Below, piece after piece: positions 52,620-61,705 of a DNA stretch of 64,000 nt. Position 1 is the stretch's first letter; the number at the start of each line of letters is the position of its first letter. Made by a program: the position numbers and the translations under genes. The notes beneath the pieces were generated by a model. The model saw only the letters and a program-made list of their open reading frames with translations, had not been told where the DNA came from and did not search any database. This stretch comes from Actinoallomurus liliacearum (GTDB lineage Bacteria; Actinomycetota; Actinomycetes; Streptosporangiales; Streptosporangiaceae), in NCBI RefSeq assembly GCF_039542035.1, contig NZ_BAABHJ010000005.1:744001-808000 (forward strand). Direction: 5' to 3'.

Positions 52620-54050
52620 ATGGCCGTCTTGGAAGAGGTCGCCGGGAGGGCCGACGTACGGCCCCGGATGACGTCGCGGCAGCGCATGGTCCTGGTCCTG
52701 TTGCTGGGCGCGCAGTTCATGCTGGCCGTCGACTTCTCGATCCTCAACGTCGCGCTGCCCGCCGTCGGCGACGGCCTGGGATTCGGACTGCACGCGCTGC
52801 AGTGGGTCGCGAGCGGGTTCGCGCTGCCCGCCGCGGGACTGACCCTGCTGTCGGGGCGGGTCGCGGACCTGTTCGGCCGACGGCGGATGTTCCTCGCCGG
52901 CATGGCGCTGCTGGCCGCCGGATCGCTGATCGGCGGTCTCGCGGCCACGCCGACGATGCTGCTCACCGGGCGGGTGCTGCAGGGCGTCGCCACCGCGATC
53001 AGCACGCCGGCCGCGCTGTCGCTGCTGACCACCGCGTTCCCCGAGGGGGCGCTGCGGGACCGGGCGCTGGGGCTGAACGGCGCGCTGATGTCGGCCGGGT
53101 TCACCGCCGGCGCCGTGCTGGGCGGCGTGCTCACCGACCTGCTGAGCTGGCGCTGGGCGTTCCTCGTCAACGTGCCGATCGCGCTGCTGATCCTCACGGG
53201 CACACCGCGTCTCGTCTCCGGCGGCCGCGCCTCCGAGGGCGCCCGGCTCGACGTTCCCGGCGCGCTCACGGTGACGGGAGGGCTGCTCGCGCTGGTGTAC
53301 GGCGTGACGGCGGCGGGGGAGAAGGGCTGGACCGCGCCGGTCACCCTGGCCGCGTTCGCCGTCGCCGCGGCGCTGCTGGTGGCGTTCTGGTTCGCCGAGG
53401 CACGGGCGGCGGCGCCACTGGTCCCGGTGCGGATCCTCCGGCGGCGTGCGGTGGTCTGGGGGAACCTCGCCGGGCTGATCGCCTTCCTCACCGAGACGTC
53501 GCTCGTCTTCCTGATGACGCTGTACCTGCAGGAGGTGCTGGGCTACTCGCCGCTGGTCACCGGCCTGGCGTTCGGTGTCCTCGGCGCCGGGACCGTCGTC
53601 GGCGGCCTGTTCGGCGCCCGGACGATCGCCCGCCTGGGCACGTACCGCACCCTGGTCGGCGCCTTCGTCCTGCAGGCCGCCGCGACCGCGTCACTGGCCG
53701 CGCTCGGCGACGCCCACCGCTGGATCCTGCTGTTCCTCGTCGCCACCTTCGTCGGCGGCGTGGGCAACATGCTGGCGATCGTGGCCTTCATGGTGACCGC
53801 GACGTCGGGGCTGCCGGACGGCGAGCAGGGGCTGGCCACCGGGCTGGCGACGATGACGCAGCAGATCGGTATCACGATCGGCATCCCGATCATGAGTGCG
53901 ATCGCCACCGCCCGTACGAGCGCGCTCGGCGGCCCGCACGCCCAGGCCGTCCTCGGCGGAGTCCGGTTCGCCGTCCTCGCCAACGCCGCCATCGTGCTGG
54001 CCGGCGCCCTGCTCACCGCTCTGTTCCTGCGCCGCCGCACGGCGCGCTGA
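52620..54050 (+). CDS. MFS exporter, DHA2 (14-helix) type
   Basis: The 476-residue product from ATG 52620 contains FMLAVDFSILNVALPAVGDG in helix 1 and the MFS motif A loop GRVADLFGRRRMF, with RVLQGVATAISTPAALSL and a motif C-like AGFTAGAVLGGVLTDLLSW. The length and pattern fit drug:H+ antiporters with 14 helices. It is divergent from and probably controlled by the MmyB-like regulator. Confidence 0.92.
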   Translation: MAVLEEVAGRADVRPRMTSRQRMVLVLLLGAQFMLAVDFSILNVALPAVGDGLGFGLHALQWVASGFALPAAGLTLLSGRVADLFGRRRMFLAGMALLAAGSLIGGLAATPTMLLTGRVLQGVATAISTPAALSLLTTAFPEGALRDRALGLNGALMSAGFTAGAVLGGVLTDLLSWRWAFLVNVPIALLILTGTPRLVSGGRASEGARLDVPGALTVTGGLLALVYGVTAAGEKGWTAPVTLAAFAVAAALLVAFWFAEARAAAPLVPVRILRRRAVVWGNLAGLIAFLTETSLVFLMTLYLQEVLGYSPLVTGLAFGVLGAGTVVGGLFGARTIARLGTYRTLVGAFVLQAAATASLAALGDAHRWILLFLVATFVGGVGNMLAIVAFMVTATSGLPDGEQGLATGLATMTQQIGITIGIPIMSAIATARTSALGGPHAQAVLGGVRFAVLANAAIVLAGALLTALFLRRRTAR

Positions 54051-54144
54051 CCACTCTCCGGTCAGGTCATCGGATCCGGGTGGGCCGTCGACGGCGGAGC
54101 CCTCCGTCGGCTCTGACGACCCGACCTACGAAACGGAAGAAGTC

Positions 54145-55404
54145 ATGCGGTACCTCACACGATCGATCGCCGCGGCACTGTCCGCGCTCGCCATCGGGCT
54201 CCTCGCCCTGCAACCGTCCGGACGGCCGGCCACGGCGGACACTCAGGTCTCCGCCTGGACGGGCGCCTGGTCGGCCGCGCCGCAGCGCCCCAGCACGGGA
54301 TTCGAGCCGAACTGGGCGGAGGCCGGTTTCTCCGGCCAGAGCGTCCGCCAGACCGTGCGCGTCACCACCGGCGGCACGACCGTACGGATCCGGCTGTCCA
54401 ACGCCTACGGCACCTCGCCGGTGACGGTGACGGCCGCGACGATCGCCCGCGCCGGGACGGGCGCGGCGGTGCGGGCCGGTTCCGTCCGGCGGCTGGCCTT
54501 CGGCCGGTCGCGGTCGGTGTCGATCCCCGCGCGGGGGGACGTGCGCAGTGACGCGGTCGCCTTCCGCACGCGTCCCCTCGAATCGCTCACCGTGACCCTT
54601 TACTTCGCGGGCACCACCGGGCCGGCGACCTTCCACTCACAGGCCTACGCCACGACGTACCGGGCGACGGGAGATCACACCGAGGACGCGACCGGGACCG
54701 TCTACGCCGACCGGACGCACTCCTGGTACTACCTGTCGGGGGTCGAGACGGCAGGGGGCCCGCCGCGACGCGGTGCGGTCGTCGCCTTCGGCGACTCGAT
54801 CACCGACGGTTTCGGCTCGAGCGACGACGCGAACCACCGCTACCCCGACGAACTCGCCGCGCGGCTGACCGCTCTGGGCCGGGAGCAGGCCGTGCTGAAC
54901 GCCGGGATCGGCGGCAACCTGGTCCTCAACGACTCCGCGTGGTACGGGGAGCGATCCTCGGCGCGGTTCGCCCGGGACGTCCTCGACCAGCCCGGCGTCG
55001 GCACGGTGATCGTGCTGGAGGGCATCAACGACCTGGGCTTCAGCGAGGTGGACAAGCCGACCTACAAGCCGAATCCGCAGGTCTCCGCCGACGATCTCAT
55101 CGCTGGGTATCGCGCGCTGATCCGGCAGGCGCACGCGCGGCACGTGCGGGTGCTCGGAGCCACGCTGCTGCCGATGAAGGGCTCGGACCACTACGGCCGG
55201 CGGTCCGAGGCCGATCGGGAACGGGTGAACGACTGGATCCGGACCTCCGGAGCGTTCGACGCGGTCGCCGACTTCGACCGAGCGCTGGCCGACCCCTCGG
55301 ACCCGCTCGCCATCCGGGCGGCGTACGACAGCGGAGACCACCTGCACCCGAACGACGCGGGCTACCGCGCCATGGCGCAGGCGATCGACCCGGACCGGCT
55401 CTGA
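54145..55404 (+). CDS. Secreted SGNH/GDSL hydrolase
   Basis: A signal peptide of about 32 residues (AAALSALAIGLLALQPSG, cleavage near ATA-D) opens a 419-residue protein from ATG 54145. The SGNH blocks are AFGDSITDGFG (Ser), NAGIGGNLVLND (Gly), VIVLEGINDLGFS (Asn) and GDHLHPNDAGY (Asp and His). An N-terminal beta domain of about 170 residues precedes the catalytic domain. Probably an extracellular esterase or lipase. It lies 94 nt after the MFS gene. Confidence 0.92.
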   Translation: MRYLTRSIAAALSALAIGLLALQPSGRPATADTQVSAWTGAWSAAPQRPSTGFEPNWAEAGFSGQSVRQTVRVTTGGTTVRIRLSNAYGTSPVTVTAATIARAGTGAAVRAGSVRRLAFGRSRSVSIPARGDVRSDAVAFRTRPLESLTVTLYFAGTTGPATFHSQAYATTYRATGDHTEDATGTVYADRTHSWYYLSGVETAGGPPRRGAVVAFGDSITDGFGSSDDANHRYPDELAARLTALGREQAVLNAGIGGNLVLNDSAWYGERSSARFARDVLDQPGVGTVIVLEGINDLGFSEVDKPTYKPNPQVSADDLIAGYRALIRQAHARHVRVLGATLLPMKGSDHYGRRSEADRERVNDWIRTSGAFDAVADFDRALADPSDPLAIRAAYDSGDHLHPNDAGYRAMAQAIDPDRL

Positions 55405-55501
55405 ACACCGCGGCGCCGGGCGGAAGCCGTCAGGCTCCGCCACGGCGCCGCCGTTCGGGGCCGCTCGCGGCAGGCCGCCCGGTGCGGGCGGCGCGGGGGG
55501 G

Positions 55502-55627
55502 TCAGGTCAGGACGCTCACCGTCTCCGTCCGTGAGGCGTGCTGACTCCAGAGGTGCTCGGCGACGTCGTCGGGTTCATGAGTGAGTCCCGGCCCGACGGC
55601 GCCGACGACGAAGACCGGCCCGCTCAC
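55502..55627 (-). pseudogene. 41-codon frame resembling an SDR C-terminal tail
   Basis: The frame starts at GTG 55627, overlapping the SDR stop as gtga, and reads M-S-G-P-V-F-V-V-G-A-V-G-P then THEPDDVAEHLWSQHASR and TETVSVLT. The P-D-D-V-A-E-H-L-W pattern recalls the C-termini of short-chain reductases. It may be a remnant of a lost second SDR gene or a tiny coupled gene. Confidence is low because of its size. Confidence 0.4.
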
Positions 55628-56403
55628 TGGGCGGTCCATCCGCCGTCGACGGCGACGAGCGCGCCGGTGACGAAGCTCGCGGCGTCGGACACGAGGAACG
55701 CGATGGTCTCGGCGACCTCCTCAGGACGCCCGATGCGGCCGATCGGGTGGGCCGGGCCGAAGGAGGCGAGCATCTCGCGGCCGTCCTCCACGACGCCCTC
55801 CATGATGTCGGTGTCGATCACTCCGGGCAGCACGGCGTTGGAGCGGATGCCCTTGGGGCCGCCCTCGATGGCGAGCACGCGCGTGATCTGCGCCAGGGCG
55901 CCCTTCGACGCGGCGTAGGCCGTCTGGGTCTCGAAGGCGACGACCGAGGACACCGAGGCGACCGAGACGATCGCACCGCCGCCACCGGCCTCCATGACGC
56001 GGAAGGCCTCGCGGGCCTGGACGAAGTTGCCGCGGGCGTTGACCCGCAGGATGCCCTCGAAGTCCTCGACGGTGGTCTGGGTGATCGGCTTGTTGAGGGT
56101 GCGGCCCGCGTTGTTCACCAGGATGTCGAGCCGCCCGAACCGGTCGGTGGCGAGCCGCATGGTCGACCGCGCGAGGTCCTCGTCGGCGACGTCGCCGACC
56201 AGCGCCGCCACGTTGTCGGGATCGCTCGCGGCGAGTTCCTCGACCGCCTCGGAGCGGTCGGTGACGACCAGCCGCGCACCGCGTGCACGCAGCAGGACGG
56301 CCGTGGCGTGGCCGATGCCGCGGGCGGCGCCGGTGACGACGGCGACCCGGCCGGTCAGGTCCCAGGAGGCGGGGAGGGAAGAGTTCTCGTGAGTGGTGCT
56401 CAT
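55624..56403 (-). CDS. Short-chain dehydrogenase/reductase
   Basis: The 259-residue product from ATG 56403 (rbs aagga) is a classical SDR: VAVVTGAARGIGHATAVLL (NAD(P) motif TGxxxGIG), DILVNNAGRTLNKP (NNAG), the Ser in VSVASVSSVVAF and YAASKGALAQITRV (Y-x-x-x-K). It ends ASFVTGALVAVDGGWTAQ. An ATG four codons earlier is possible. It forms a pair with the next SDR. Confidence 0.93.
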   Translation of the reverse strand: MSTTHENSSLPASWDLTGRVAVVTGAARGIGHATAVLLRARGARLVVTDRSEAVEELAASDPDNVAALVGDVADEDLARSTMRLATDRFGRLDILVNNAGRTLNKPITQTTVEDFEGILRVNARGNFVQAREAFRVMEAGGGGAIVSVASVSSVVAFETQTAYAASKGALAQITRVLAIEGGPKGIRSNAVLPGVIDTDIMEGVVEDGREMLASFGPAHPIGRIGRPEEVAETIAFLVSDAASFVTGALVAVDGGWTAQ

Positions 56404-56436
56404 GACTTCCTTCATGGTCTTCTTCTGCGGGGCAGG

Positions 56437-57207
56437 TCAGCGTTGGCGGGCCGGCCGTACGACGATCTCGTTGACGTCGACGCCGGGCGGCTGCGCGAGG
56501 GCGTACGAGACGGCCTCGGCGACGGCGTCCGGCTCGATGGCATGCGCCCGGTAGGTCCGCATGGCCGCCGCGGCGCCGGGCTCGGTGATGGAGTTTGCGA
56601 GCTCGGAGGTGACCACTCCGGGAGAGATGGTCGTGACGCGGATCGAGGGATCGGATTCCTGGCGCAGGCCCTCGGTGATCGCCCAGGCGGCGTACTTGGT
56701 CCCGGAGTAGACGGCGCTGGTGGGCACCACCTGGTGGGCGCCGATGCTCGCGATCGTGACGAAGTGGCCCCCGCCCTGCTCGGTGAAGACGGGCAGGGCC
56801 GCGGCGATCCCGTGCAGCAGCCCGCGTACGTTCACGTCGATCATGCGATCCCACTCGTCGACCAGCAGGGAGTCCAGCCGCGACAGCGGCATGACCCCGG
56901 CGTTGCCGACCAGGACGTCGACCCGTCCGAAGCGGTCGCGCGCGAACTCGACGAAGGTGCCGAGGCTCGTACGGTCGGTCACGTCGAGCGGCACCGGGTG
57001 CATGCCGCCGCCGGCGTGGGCGGCCTCCCGCGCGGTGCGTTCGGCGAGCTCCCGCAACCGGTCGATCCGCCGCGCGCCCGCGACCACGTGGTGTCCCTCG
57101 CGGACCAGCCGGGCGGCGATGGCCTCGCCGATGCCGCTGCTGGCCCCGGTGACGAGGACGACCTTGTGCTCGGGTGGGGTCTGGGCCCCTGGGCGGTTCG
57201 TTGGCAT
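56437..57207 (-). CDS. Short-chain dehydrogenase/reductase
   Basis: The 256-residue product from ATG 57207 starts MPTNRPGAQTPPEHKVVLVT. TGASSGIGEAIAARL, VDVLVGNAGVMPLS, the Ser in IASIGAHQV and YSGTKYAAWAITEG mark a classical SDR. The N-N-A-G motif is replaced by G-N-A-G, seen in some members. It is divergent from an MmyB-like regulator and 33 nt upstream of the second SDR. Confidence 0.93.
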   Translation of the reverse strand: MPTNRPGAQTPPEHKVVLVTGASSGIGEAIAARLVREGHHVVAGARRIDRLRELAERTAREAAHAGGGMHPVPLDVTDRTSLGTFVEFARDRFGRVDVLVGNAGVMPLSRLDSLLVDEWDRMIDVNVRGLLHGIAAALPVFTEQGGGHFVTIASIGAHQVVPTSAVYSGTKYAAWAITEGLRQESDPSIRVTTISPGVVTSELANSITEPGAAAAMRTYRAHAIEPDAVAEAVSYALAQPPGVDVNEIVVRPARQR

Positions 57208-57253
57208 GACCACCACACTGGGGGCGCCGGCCGAGGTGGGGAAGGGAGCGATC

Positions 57254-57277
57254 CTCCCTGGGAGTAGCGCACCCAGG
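57254..57277. promoter_or_regulatory. Operator-like repeats between SDR and regulator genes
   Basis: CTCCCTGGGAG (57254-57264, symmetric around the central T) is followed by CCCAGG (57272-57277), which also pairs with CCTGGG at 57257-57262. The site lies in the 102-nt divergent interval and could bind the regulator encoded at 57310. Confidence 0.4.
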
Positions 57278-57309
57278 AAGCGGGCCGGCCCGCGACCTAC
57301 GATGGCGGC

Positions 57310-58134
57310 ATGACCTCCTCCGATCTCGGCGCCTACCTCAAGGCCCGGCGGGCACAGGTCACGCCTGAGCAGGCCGGCGTTCCCAGCATGGGGCACCGCA
57401 GGGTCCCCGGCCTGCGGCGCGAGGAAGTGGCATCGCTGGCGGGCGTCAGCGTCGACTACTACGTCCGTCTCGAGCAGGGCCGGGAACGCACACCGTCCGC
57501 GCAGGTGGTCGAGGCCCTGGCCGTCGCCCTGCGCCTGCCGGAGGACGGCCGCCTGCACCTGTTCCGCCTGGCCGGACTGAGCCCACGCGCCCGCAGCGCC
57601 GCCGTGAACGACCACGTCGACCCGAATCTCCTGCAGCTCATGAGCGCCTGGCCGAACAACCCGGCCATCGTCTACAACCGCGCCTTCGACGTCCTCGCGT
57701 CGAACGCGATCGCCGACGCGCTCTTCCACGACTGGGCGCACTCGCGCAACCTCATGCACGTCGTGTTCACCGAGCCCGCCGCACGAAGCTTCTACGTGGA
57801 CTGGCACGACGTCGCGCGCAACTCGGTGGCCGGCTTCCGGCTCGGCTACGGCGAGGCGCCCGACGATCCGCGGATCCGCCAGGTGCTCACCGAACTGCTC
57901 GAGGAGAGTCCGGAGTTCGCCCGGCTCTGGGCCCGGCACGACGCCCGGGGCAAGGCGCTGGAGAGCAAGTGCTTCCACCACCGCGACGTCGGACCGCTGA
58001 CGTTGTCCATGCAGACCTTCGACGTCCGCTCCAGCCCCGGCCAGGAGCTCGTCGTCTACCACGCGGAGCCGGCCTCGCCGAGCAGCGAGGCCCTGAGCCT
58101 CCTCGGCTCCCTCGCCGCCGGCGCGCGTCAGTGA
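57310..58134 (+). CDS. Helix-turn-helix regulator, MmyB-like
   Basis: The 274-residue product MTSSDLGAYLKARRAQVTPE has the HTH segment RRVPGLRREEVASLAGVSVDYYVRLEQGRERTPS and a MmyB-like ligand domain (AIVYNRAFDVLASNAIADAL, RSFYVDWHDVARNSV). It is a paralogue in type of the regulator ending at 51586. Probably controls the divergent SDR pair. Confidence 0.9.
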   Translation: MTSSDLGAYLKARRAQVTPEQAGVPSMGHRRVPGLRREEVASLAGVSVDYYVRLEQGRERTPSAQVVEALAVALRLPEDGRLHLFRLAGLSPRARSAAVNDHVDPNLLQLMSAWPNNPAIVYNRAFDVLASNAIADALFHDWAHSRNLMHVVFTEPAARSFYVDWHDVARNSVAGFRLGYGEAPDDPRIRQVLTELLEESPEFARLWARHDARGKALESKCFHHRDVGPLTLSMQTFDVRSSPGQELVVYHAEPASPSSEALSLLGSLAAGARQ

Positions 58135-58281
58135 GCCTGAGCGTCTGCCGCGCCGCGTCCGCCAAGCATTGATCGTCCTGCTCAGGCTCTACGAGGAGAC
58201 CTGGTGGAGTGGATGGCCGGGCCGCCAGGCACGAAGCGTTGTCCGTTGATGACCGGCACGGCCTGTTTCTGGCTCATCGCG

Positions 58282-58318
58282 CTGGCGATCGCTGCGTCTA
58301 GAGCGCAGCGATCGCCAG
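58282..58318. terminator. Perfect 15-bp hairpin in the 58135-58468 interval
   Basis: ctggcgatcgctgcg (58282-58296) pairs with cgcagcgatcgccag (58304-58318) across a 7-nt loop. It likely ends the regulator transcript. The rest of the 334-nt interval shows no gene. A second small hairpin (gctcccgc 58415-58422, gcgggagc 58429-58436) sits in the leader of the next gene. Confidence 0.7.
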
Positions 58319-58468
58319 GAATACGGGCTCAGCCGCGTACGGCGGCAGATCAATCAACGAGCGAACAATGAAGTCGCCCGATCAAACAACGGGTCCCTTA
58401 TCCAGGTGACTGTGGCTCCCGCACGAAGGCGGGAGCAGCGGAATCAGATCCCCTGAAAGGAGATTCCG

Positions 58469-59170
58469 GTGAGATCACCGAATCAGCACGGCGACCCGTC
58501 CCCCCGCAGGGTGCTGCGGCACGTCGTCACGGTCGCCATCGCGATCCTGTGCACCCTGACCGCGGCCGTCACGACCGCCTCGACGACGTCCTTCGCCAAG
58601 GCCGCGTCCTACGAGGTGACGGCCTCCGGGCCGGACACCACGGCGAACTCCGACGTCTCGGCCGCCGACCCGACCGCGACCACCGACCCGGAGGACGCGC
58701 TCCCCGAGCGGGGGCTCAGCACTCGCGGCGGACCGATCTCCCGCGCCGAGGTCATCAGCCGGGCGAAGTACTGGTACGACAACAGGGGAAAGATCGACTA
58801 CGACATGGGAGGCCAGTACGGCGACCCGGACAGCGCCGACCATACGTACCGGACGGACTGCTCGGGCTTCGTGTCGATGGCGCTGCACCTCACCGACAGT
58901 CGGAACACGGTGACTCTTCCGGAAGTCGGTACGGAGATCCCCCGGACCGAGATGCAGCCCGGCGACTACACCGGGATCCTCGGCCCGGGCACGGAGAACG
59001 CCGCCGGCCACGTCCGTCTCTTCGAGAAGTGGGCGGACCGAAGCGCCGGCACCTACTGGGCCTACGACTTCGGCGAGACCCCGGTCGCCCATCAGATCTA
59101 CCAGCTGAGCACGGATGAGCGGCGGGGCACCGTCGACTGGACCGCCTACCGCTACGACAACATCTTCTGA
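58469..59170 (+). CDS. Secreted NlpC/P60-like protein
   Basis: The 233-residue product from GTG 58469 (rbs aaggag) has a signal peptide (VVTVAIAILCTLTAAVTTAS) and a Thr/Asp/Pro-rich linker. The C-terminal domain holds the Cys in YRTDCSGFVSMALHL and the His in AAGHVRLFEKW, the arrangement of NlpC/P60 cysteine peptidases or amidases of cell walls. The fit is by motif only, and the third catalytic residue is not obvious. Confidence 0.8.
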   Translation: MRSPNQHGDPSPRRVLRHVVTVAIAILCTLTAAVTTASTTSFAKAASYEVTASGPDTTANSDVSAADPTATTDPEDALPERGLSTRGGPISRAEVISRAKYWYDNRGKIDYDMGGQYGDPDSADHTYRTDCSGFVSMALHLTDSRNTVTLPEVGTEIPRTEMQPGDYTGILGPGTENAAGHVRLFEKWADRSAGTYWAYDFGETPVAHQIYQLSTDERRGTVDWTAYRYDNIF

Positions 59171-59214
59171 TCTCCGGCACGGACGGCCCCGGCGCTCGCC
59201 GGGGCCGTCACGCG

Positions 59215-59745
59215 TCAGGCGTCTGTGAGCGTCAGGAGCTTGGTGACGGTGTTCCAGTTGCGGACGGTCATCGGGACGCCGAGGCGGCGCTCGAGGGTCG
59301 GTCCGAGGGTCGAGCGGCCCTGCCCGTTGGGGAAGTAAAGATAAAGAACCGATTCGCCCAATCCGACCTCCTCGGGGGCGAATTCGGCTGGTTTGAGGGC
59401 GCGGAGTCGCTCCGGGGCCGGCGGCTCGGCCAGGAACGCCACCGCCGACCTGGCCGGGTCGCGGACCTCCAGGGGGTTGCCCTCGACCACCGCGGCCAGC
59501 TCGGCCGCGGTCCGTACGACGACCGGGACCGCACGGCCCAGCCGGGCCGTGAGACGGTCCTCGATCGCGGCGGCGATCCGCTCCGTCGGCTCCTCCGGCG
59601 CGGTGAACACGGCGTTCCCGCTGTTGAGGTGCGTGCGCACGTCCGTGTAGCCCAGCTCGGCCAGCCACGCGCGCAGGTCGGCCATCGCGAGCCTGCTGTT
59701 GCCGGTGACGTTCACCCCCCGCAGGAGGGCGGCGTAGCGCGCCAT
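59215..59745 (-). CDS. DUF1697 family protein
   Basis: The 176-residue product MARYAALLRGVNVTGNSRLA contains THLNSGNAVFTAPEE and ends VRNWNTVTKLLTLTDA, the clear DUF1697 pattern. The function is unknown. It starts 3 nt after the glmS stop on the same strand and is probably cotranscribed with it. Confidence 0.9.
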   Translation of the reverse strand: MARYAALLRGVNVTGNSRLAMADLRAWLAELGYTDVRTHLNSGNAVFTAPEEPTERIAAAIEDRLTARLGRAVPVVVRTAAELAAVVEGNPLEVRDPARSAVAFLAEPPAPERLRALKPAEFAPEEVGLGESVLYLYFPNGQGRSTLGPTLERRLGVPMTVRNWNTVTKLLTLTDA

Positions 59746-59748
59746 CGG

Positions 59749-61593
59749 CTACTCGACGGTGACGGACTTGGCGAGGTTGCGGGGCTGGTCCACGTCATGG
59801 CCCCGCGCGGTGGCCAGCTCGCAGGCGAAGACCTGCAGCGGGACCGTCGCCACGAGCGGCTGCAGGAGCGTCGGCACGGCCGGGACGCGGATCAGCGTGT
59901 CGGCGTACGGCGCGACGGTCTCGTCGCCCTCCTCGGCGATGACGATCGTACGGGCGCCGCGGGCGCGGATCTCCTGGATGTTGGAGACGATCTTGTCGTG
60001 CAGGATCGGCCGGGCGCGCGGCGGCACGACGACCACCACCGGCAGGTCCTGCTCGATCAGCGCGATCGGGCCGTGCTTCAGCTCGCCGGCGGCGAAGCCC
60101 TCCGCGTGCATGTACGCGAGCTCCTTGAGCTTCAGCGCCCCCTCCAGGGCCACGGGGAAGCCGACGTGCCGGCCGAGGAAGAGCACGCAACGCTCGTTGG
60201 CCAGGGATCGGGCCAGCTCGCGGACCGGCTCGACGGTGCCCAGGACCGCCTCGACCTTCTCCGGCATGGTGGCGAGCAGCTGGATCATGGCGAAGACCTC
60301 GTCGCCCCACTTGGTCCCCCGGACCTGCGCGAGGTACAGCGCGATGAGGTACACGGCGACGAGCTGGGTGAGGAACGCCTTGGTCGAGGCCACGGCGATC
60401 TCCGGGCCGGCGTGGGTGTACAGCACGCCGTCGCACTCGCGGGGGATCGTCGAGCCGTTGACGTTGCAGATGCCGAGCACGTTGGCGCGCTGCTCGCGCG
60501 CGTGCCGCACCGCCATCAGCGTGTCCATGGTCTCGCCGGACTGCGAGATCGCGATGACCAGGGTGGTGCGGGTGAGGATCGGGTCGCGGTAGCGGAACTC
60601 GCTGGCCAGCTCGACCTCGCACGGGATCTGCGCCCAGTGCTCGATGGCGTACTTGGCGATCATCCCGGCGTGGTACGCGGTGCCGCAGGCCACGATGATG
60701 ATCTTCTCGACGTCGCGCAGCTGCTGGTCGGACAGGCGCATCTCGTCGAGGGTCAGCCGGCCGTCGGCGCCGACCCGGCCCAGCAGGGTGTCGGCGACCG
60801 CCCGCGGCTGCTCGGCGATCTCCTTGAGCATGAAGTAGTCGTGGCCGCCCTTCTCGGCGGCGGAGACGTCCCAGTCGACGTGGTACTCCTTCACCGGTGC
60901 CGGGGCGCCGGCGAAGTCGGTGACGGTGACGCCCTCCGGGCGCAGCTCGACGACCTGGTCCTGGCCCAGCTCGATCGCGTCGCGGGTGTGCGCGATGAAG
61001 GCGGCGACGTCGCTGGCGAGGAAGTTCTCCCCGGCGCCGACGCCGACCACGAGCGGTGAGTTGCGGCGCGCGCCGACGACGAGGTCCGGTTCGCCCGCGT
61101 GCACCGCGACCAGCGTGAACGCGCCCTCGAGCCGCCCGCAGACCCGTCGCATCGCCTCGGTGAGGCCGGCGCCCTTGGTCACCTCCTCCTCCAGGAGGTG
61201 CGCGACGGCCTCGGTGTCGGTGTCGGAGGACAGTTCGTGGCCGCGCTCCTCCAGTTCGACGCGGAGGGCGGCGAAGTTCTCGATGATGCCGTTGTGCACG
61301 ACCGCGACCGCGCCGGTGCAGTCGACGTGCGGGTGGGCGTTGCGGTCGTTGGGCGGCCCGTGTGTGGCCCAGCGGGTGTGGCCGATGCCCGCGCGACTCT
61401 GCGGCGGCGGGCTCTCGGCGAGCGCGTCCCGCAGGTTGACGAGCTTGCCCGCCCGCTTGGTCACCGTCAGTTTCCCGTCGGCCAGCACCGCCGCGCCGGC
61501 CGAGTCGTACCCTCGGTATTCCAACCTGGCGAGCCCGTCGACGACGACGTCGAGAGCGGCCTGCGACCCGACGTACCCCACGATTCCGCACAT
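59749..61593 (-). CDS. glmS: Glucosamine-6-phosphate synthase (isomerising)
   Basis: GlmS makes glucosamine-6-phosphate from fructose-6-phosphate and glutamine. The start ATG 61593 gives MCGIVGYVGSQAALDVVVDG with the catalytic Cys2; the upstream extension in the longer frame would bury it. It has 614 residues, with an N-terminal glutaminase domain (GIGHTRWATHG, HNGIIENF) and two SIS domains (ACGTAYHAGMIAKYAIE, LGRHVGFPVALEGALKLKE), ending NLAKSVTVE. I see no glmS ribozyme upstream. Confidence 0.97.
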   Translation of the reverse strand: MCGIVGYVGSQAALDVVVDGLARLEYRGYDSAGAAVLADGKLTVTKRAGKLVNLRDALAESPPPQSRAGIGHTRWATHGPPNDRNAHPHVDCTGAVAVVHNGIIENFAALRVELEERGHELSSDTDTEAVAHLLEEEVTKGAGLTEAMRRVCGRLEGAFTLVAVHAGEPDLVVGARRNSPLVVGVGAGENFLASDVAAFIAHTRDAIELGQDQVVELRPEGVTVTDFAGAPAPVKEYHVDWDVSAAEKGGHDYFMLKEIAEQPRAVADTLLGRVGADGRLTLDEMRLSDQQLRDVEKIIIVACGTAYHAGMIAKYAIEHWAQIPCEVELASEFRYRDPILTRTTLVIAISQSGETMDTLMAVRHAREQRANVLGICNVNGSTIPRECDGVLYTHAGPEIAVASTKAFLTQLVAVYLIALYLAQVRGTKWGDEVFAMIQLLATMPEKVEAVLGTVEPVRELARSLANERCVLFLGRHVGFPVALEGALKLKELAYMHAEGFAAGELKHGPIALIEQDLPVVVVVPPRARPILHDKIVSNIQEIRARGARTIVIAEEGDETVAPYADTLIRVPAVPTLLQPLVATVPLQVFACELATARGHDVDQPRNLAKSVTVE

Positions 61594-61671
61594 GGCACGC
61601 CACCCTAATGGCTCCAGGTGAGCGGGTAGACCAGTGCCGCCCCGACCGTCCAGTTCCGGCAAAGGTCACCA

Positions 61672-61683
61672 GAAGTTAACTTC
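61672..61683. promoter_or_regulatory. AT-rich palindrome between glmS and coaA
   Basis: GAAGTTAACTTC is a perfect 12-bp palindrome in the 112-nt divergent interval, standing out against the GC-rich background. It could be an operator or part of overlapping promoters. Confidence 0.4.
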
Positions 61684-61705
61684 AGTAAAGGCTAAGGTTT
61701 CCTCC

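Noticed and set aside
58319..58468. c-di-AMP (ydaO-type) riboswitch upstream of the NlpC/P60-like gene
   Set aside because: Such genes often have one in actinomycetes, and the leader has a small hairpin, but I could not match the conserved core bases by eye. A covariance-model search would decide.
61594..61705. glmS ribozyme upstream of glmS
   Set aside because: The leader is too short and lacks the conserved ribozyme core; these ribozymes are typical of Firmicutes.
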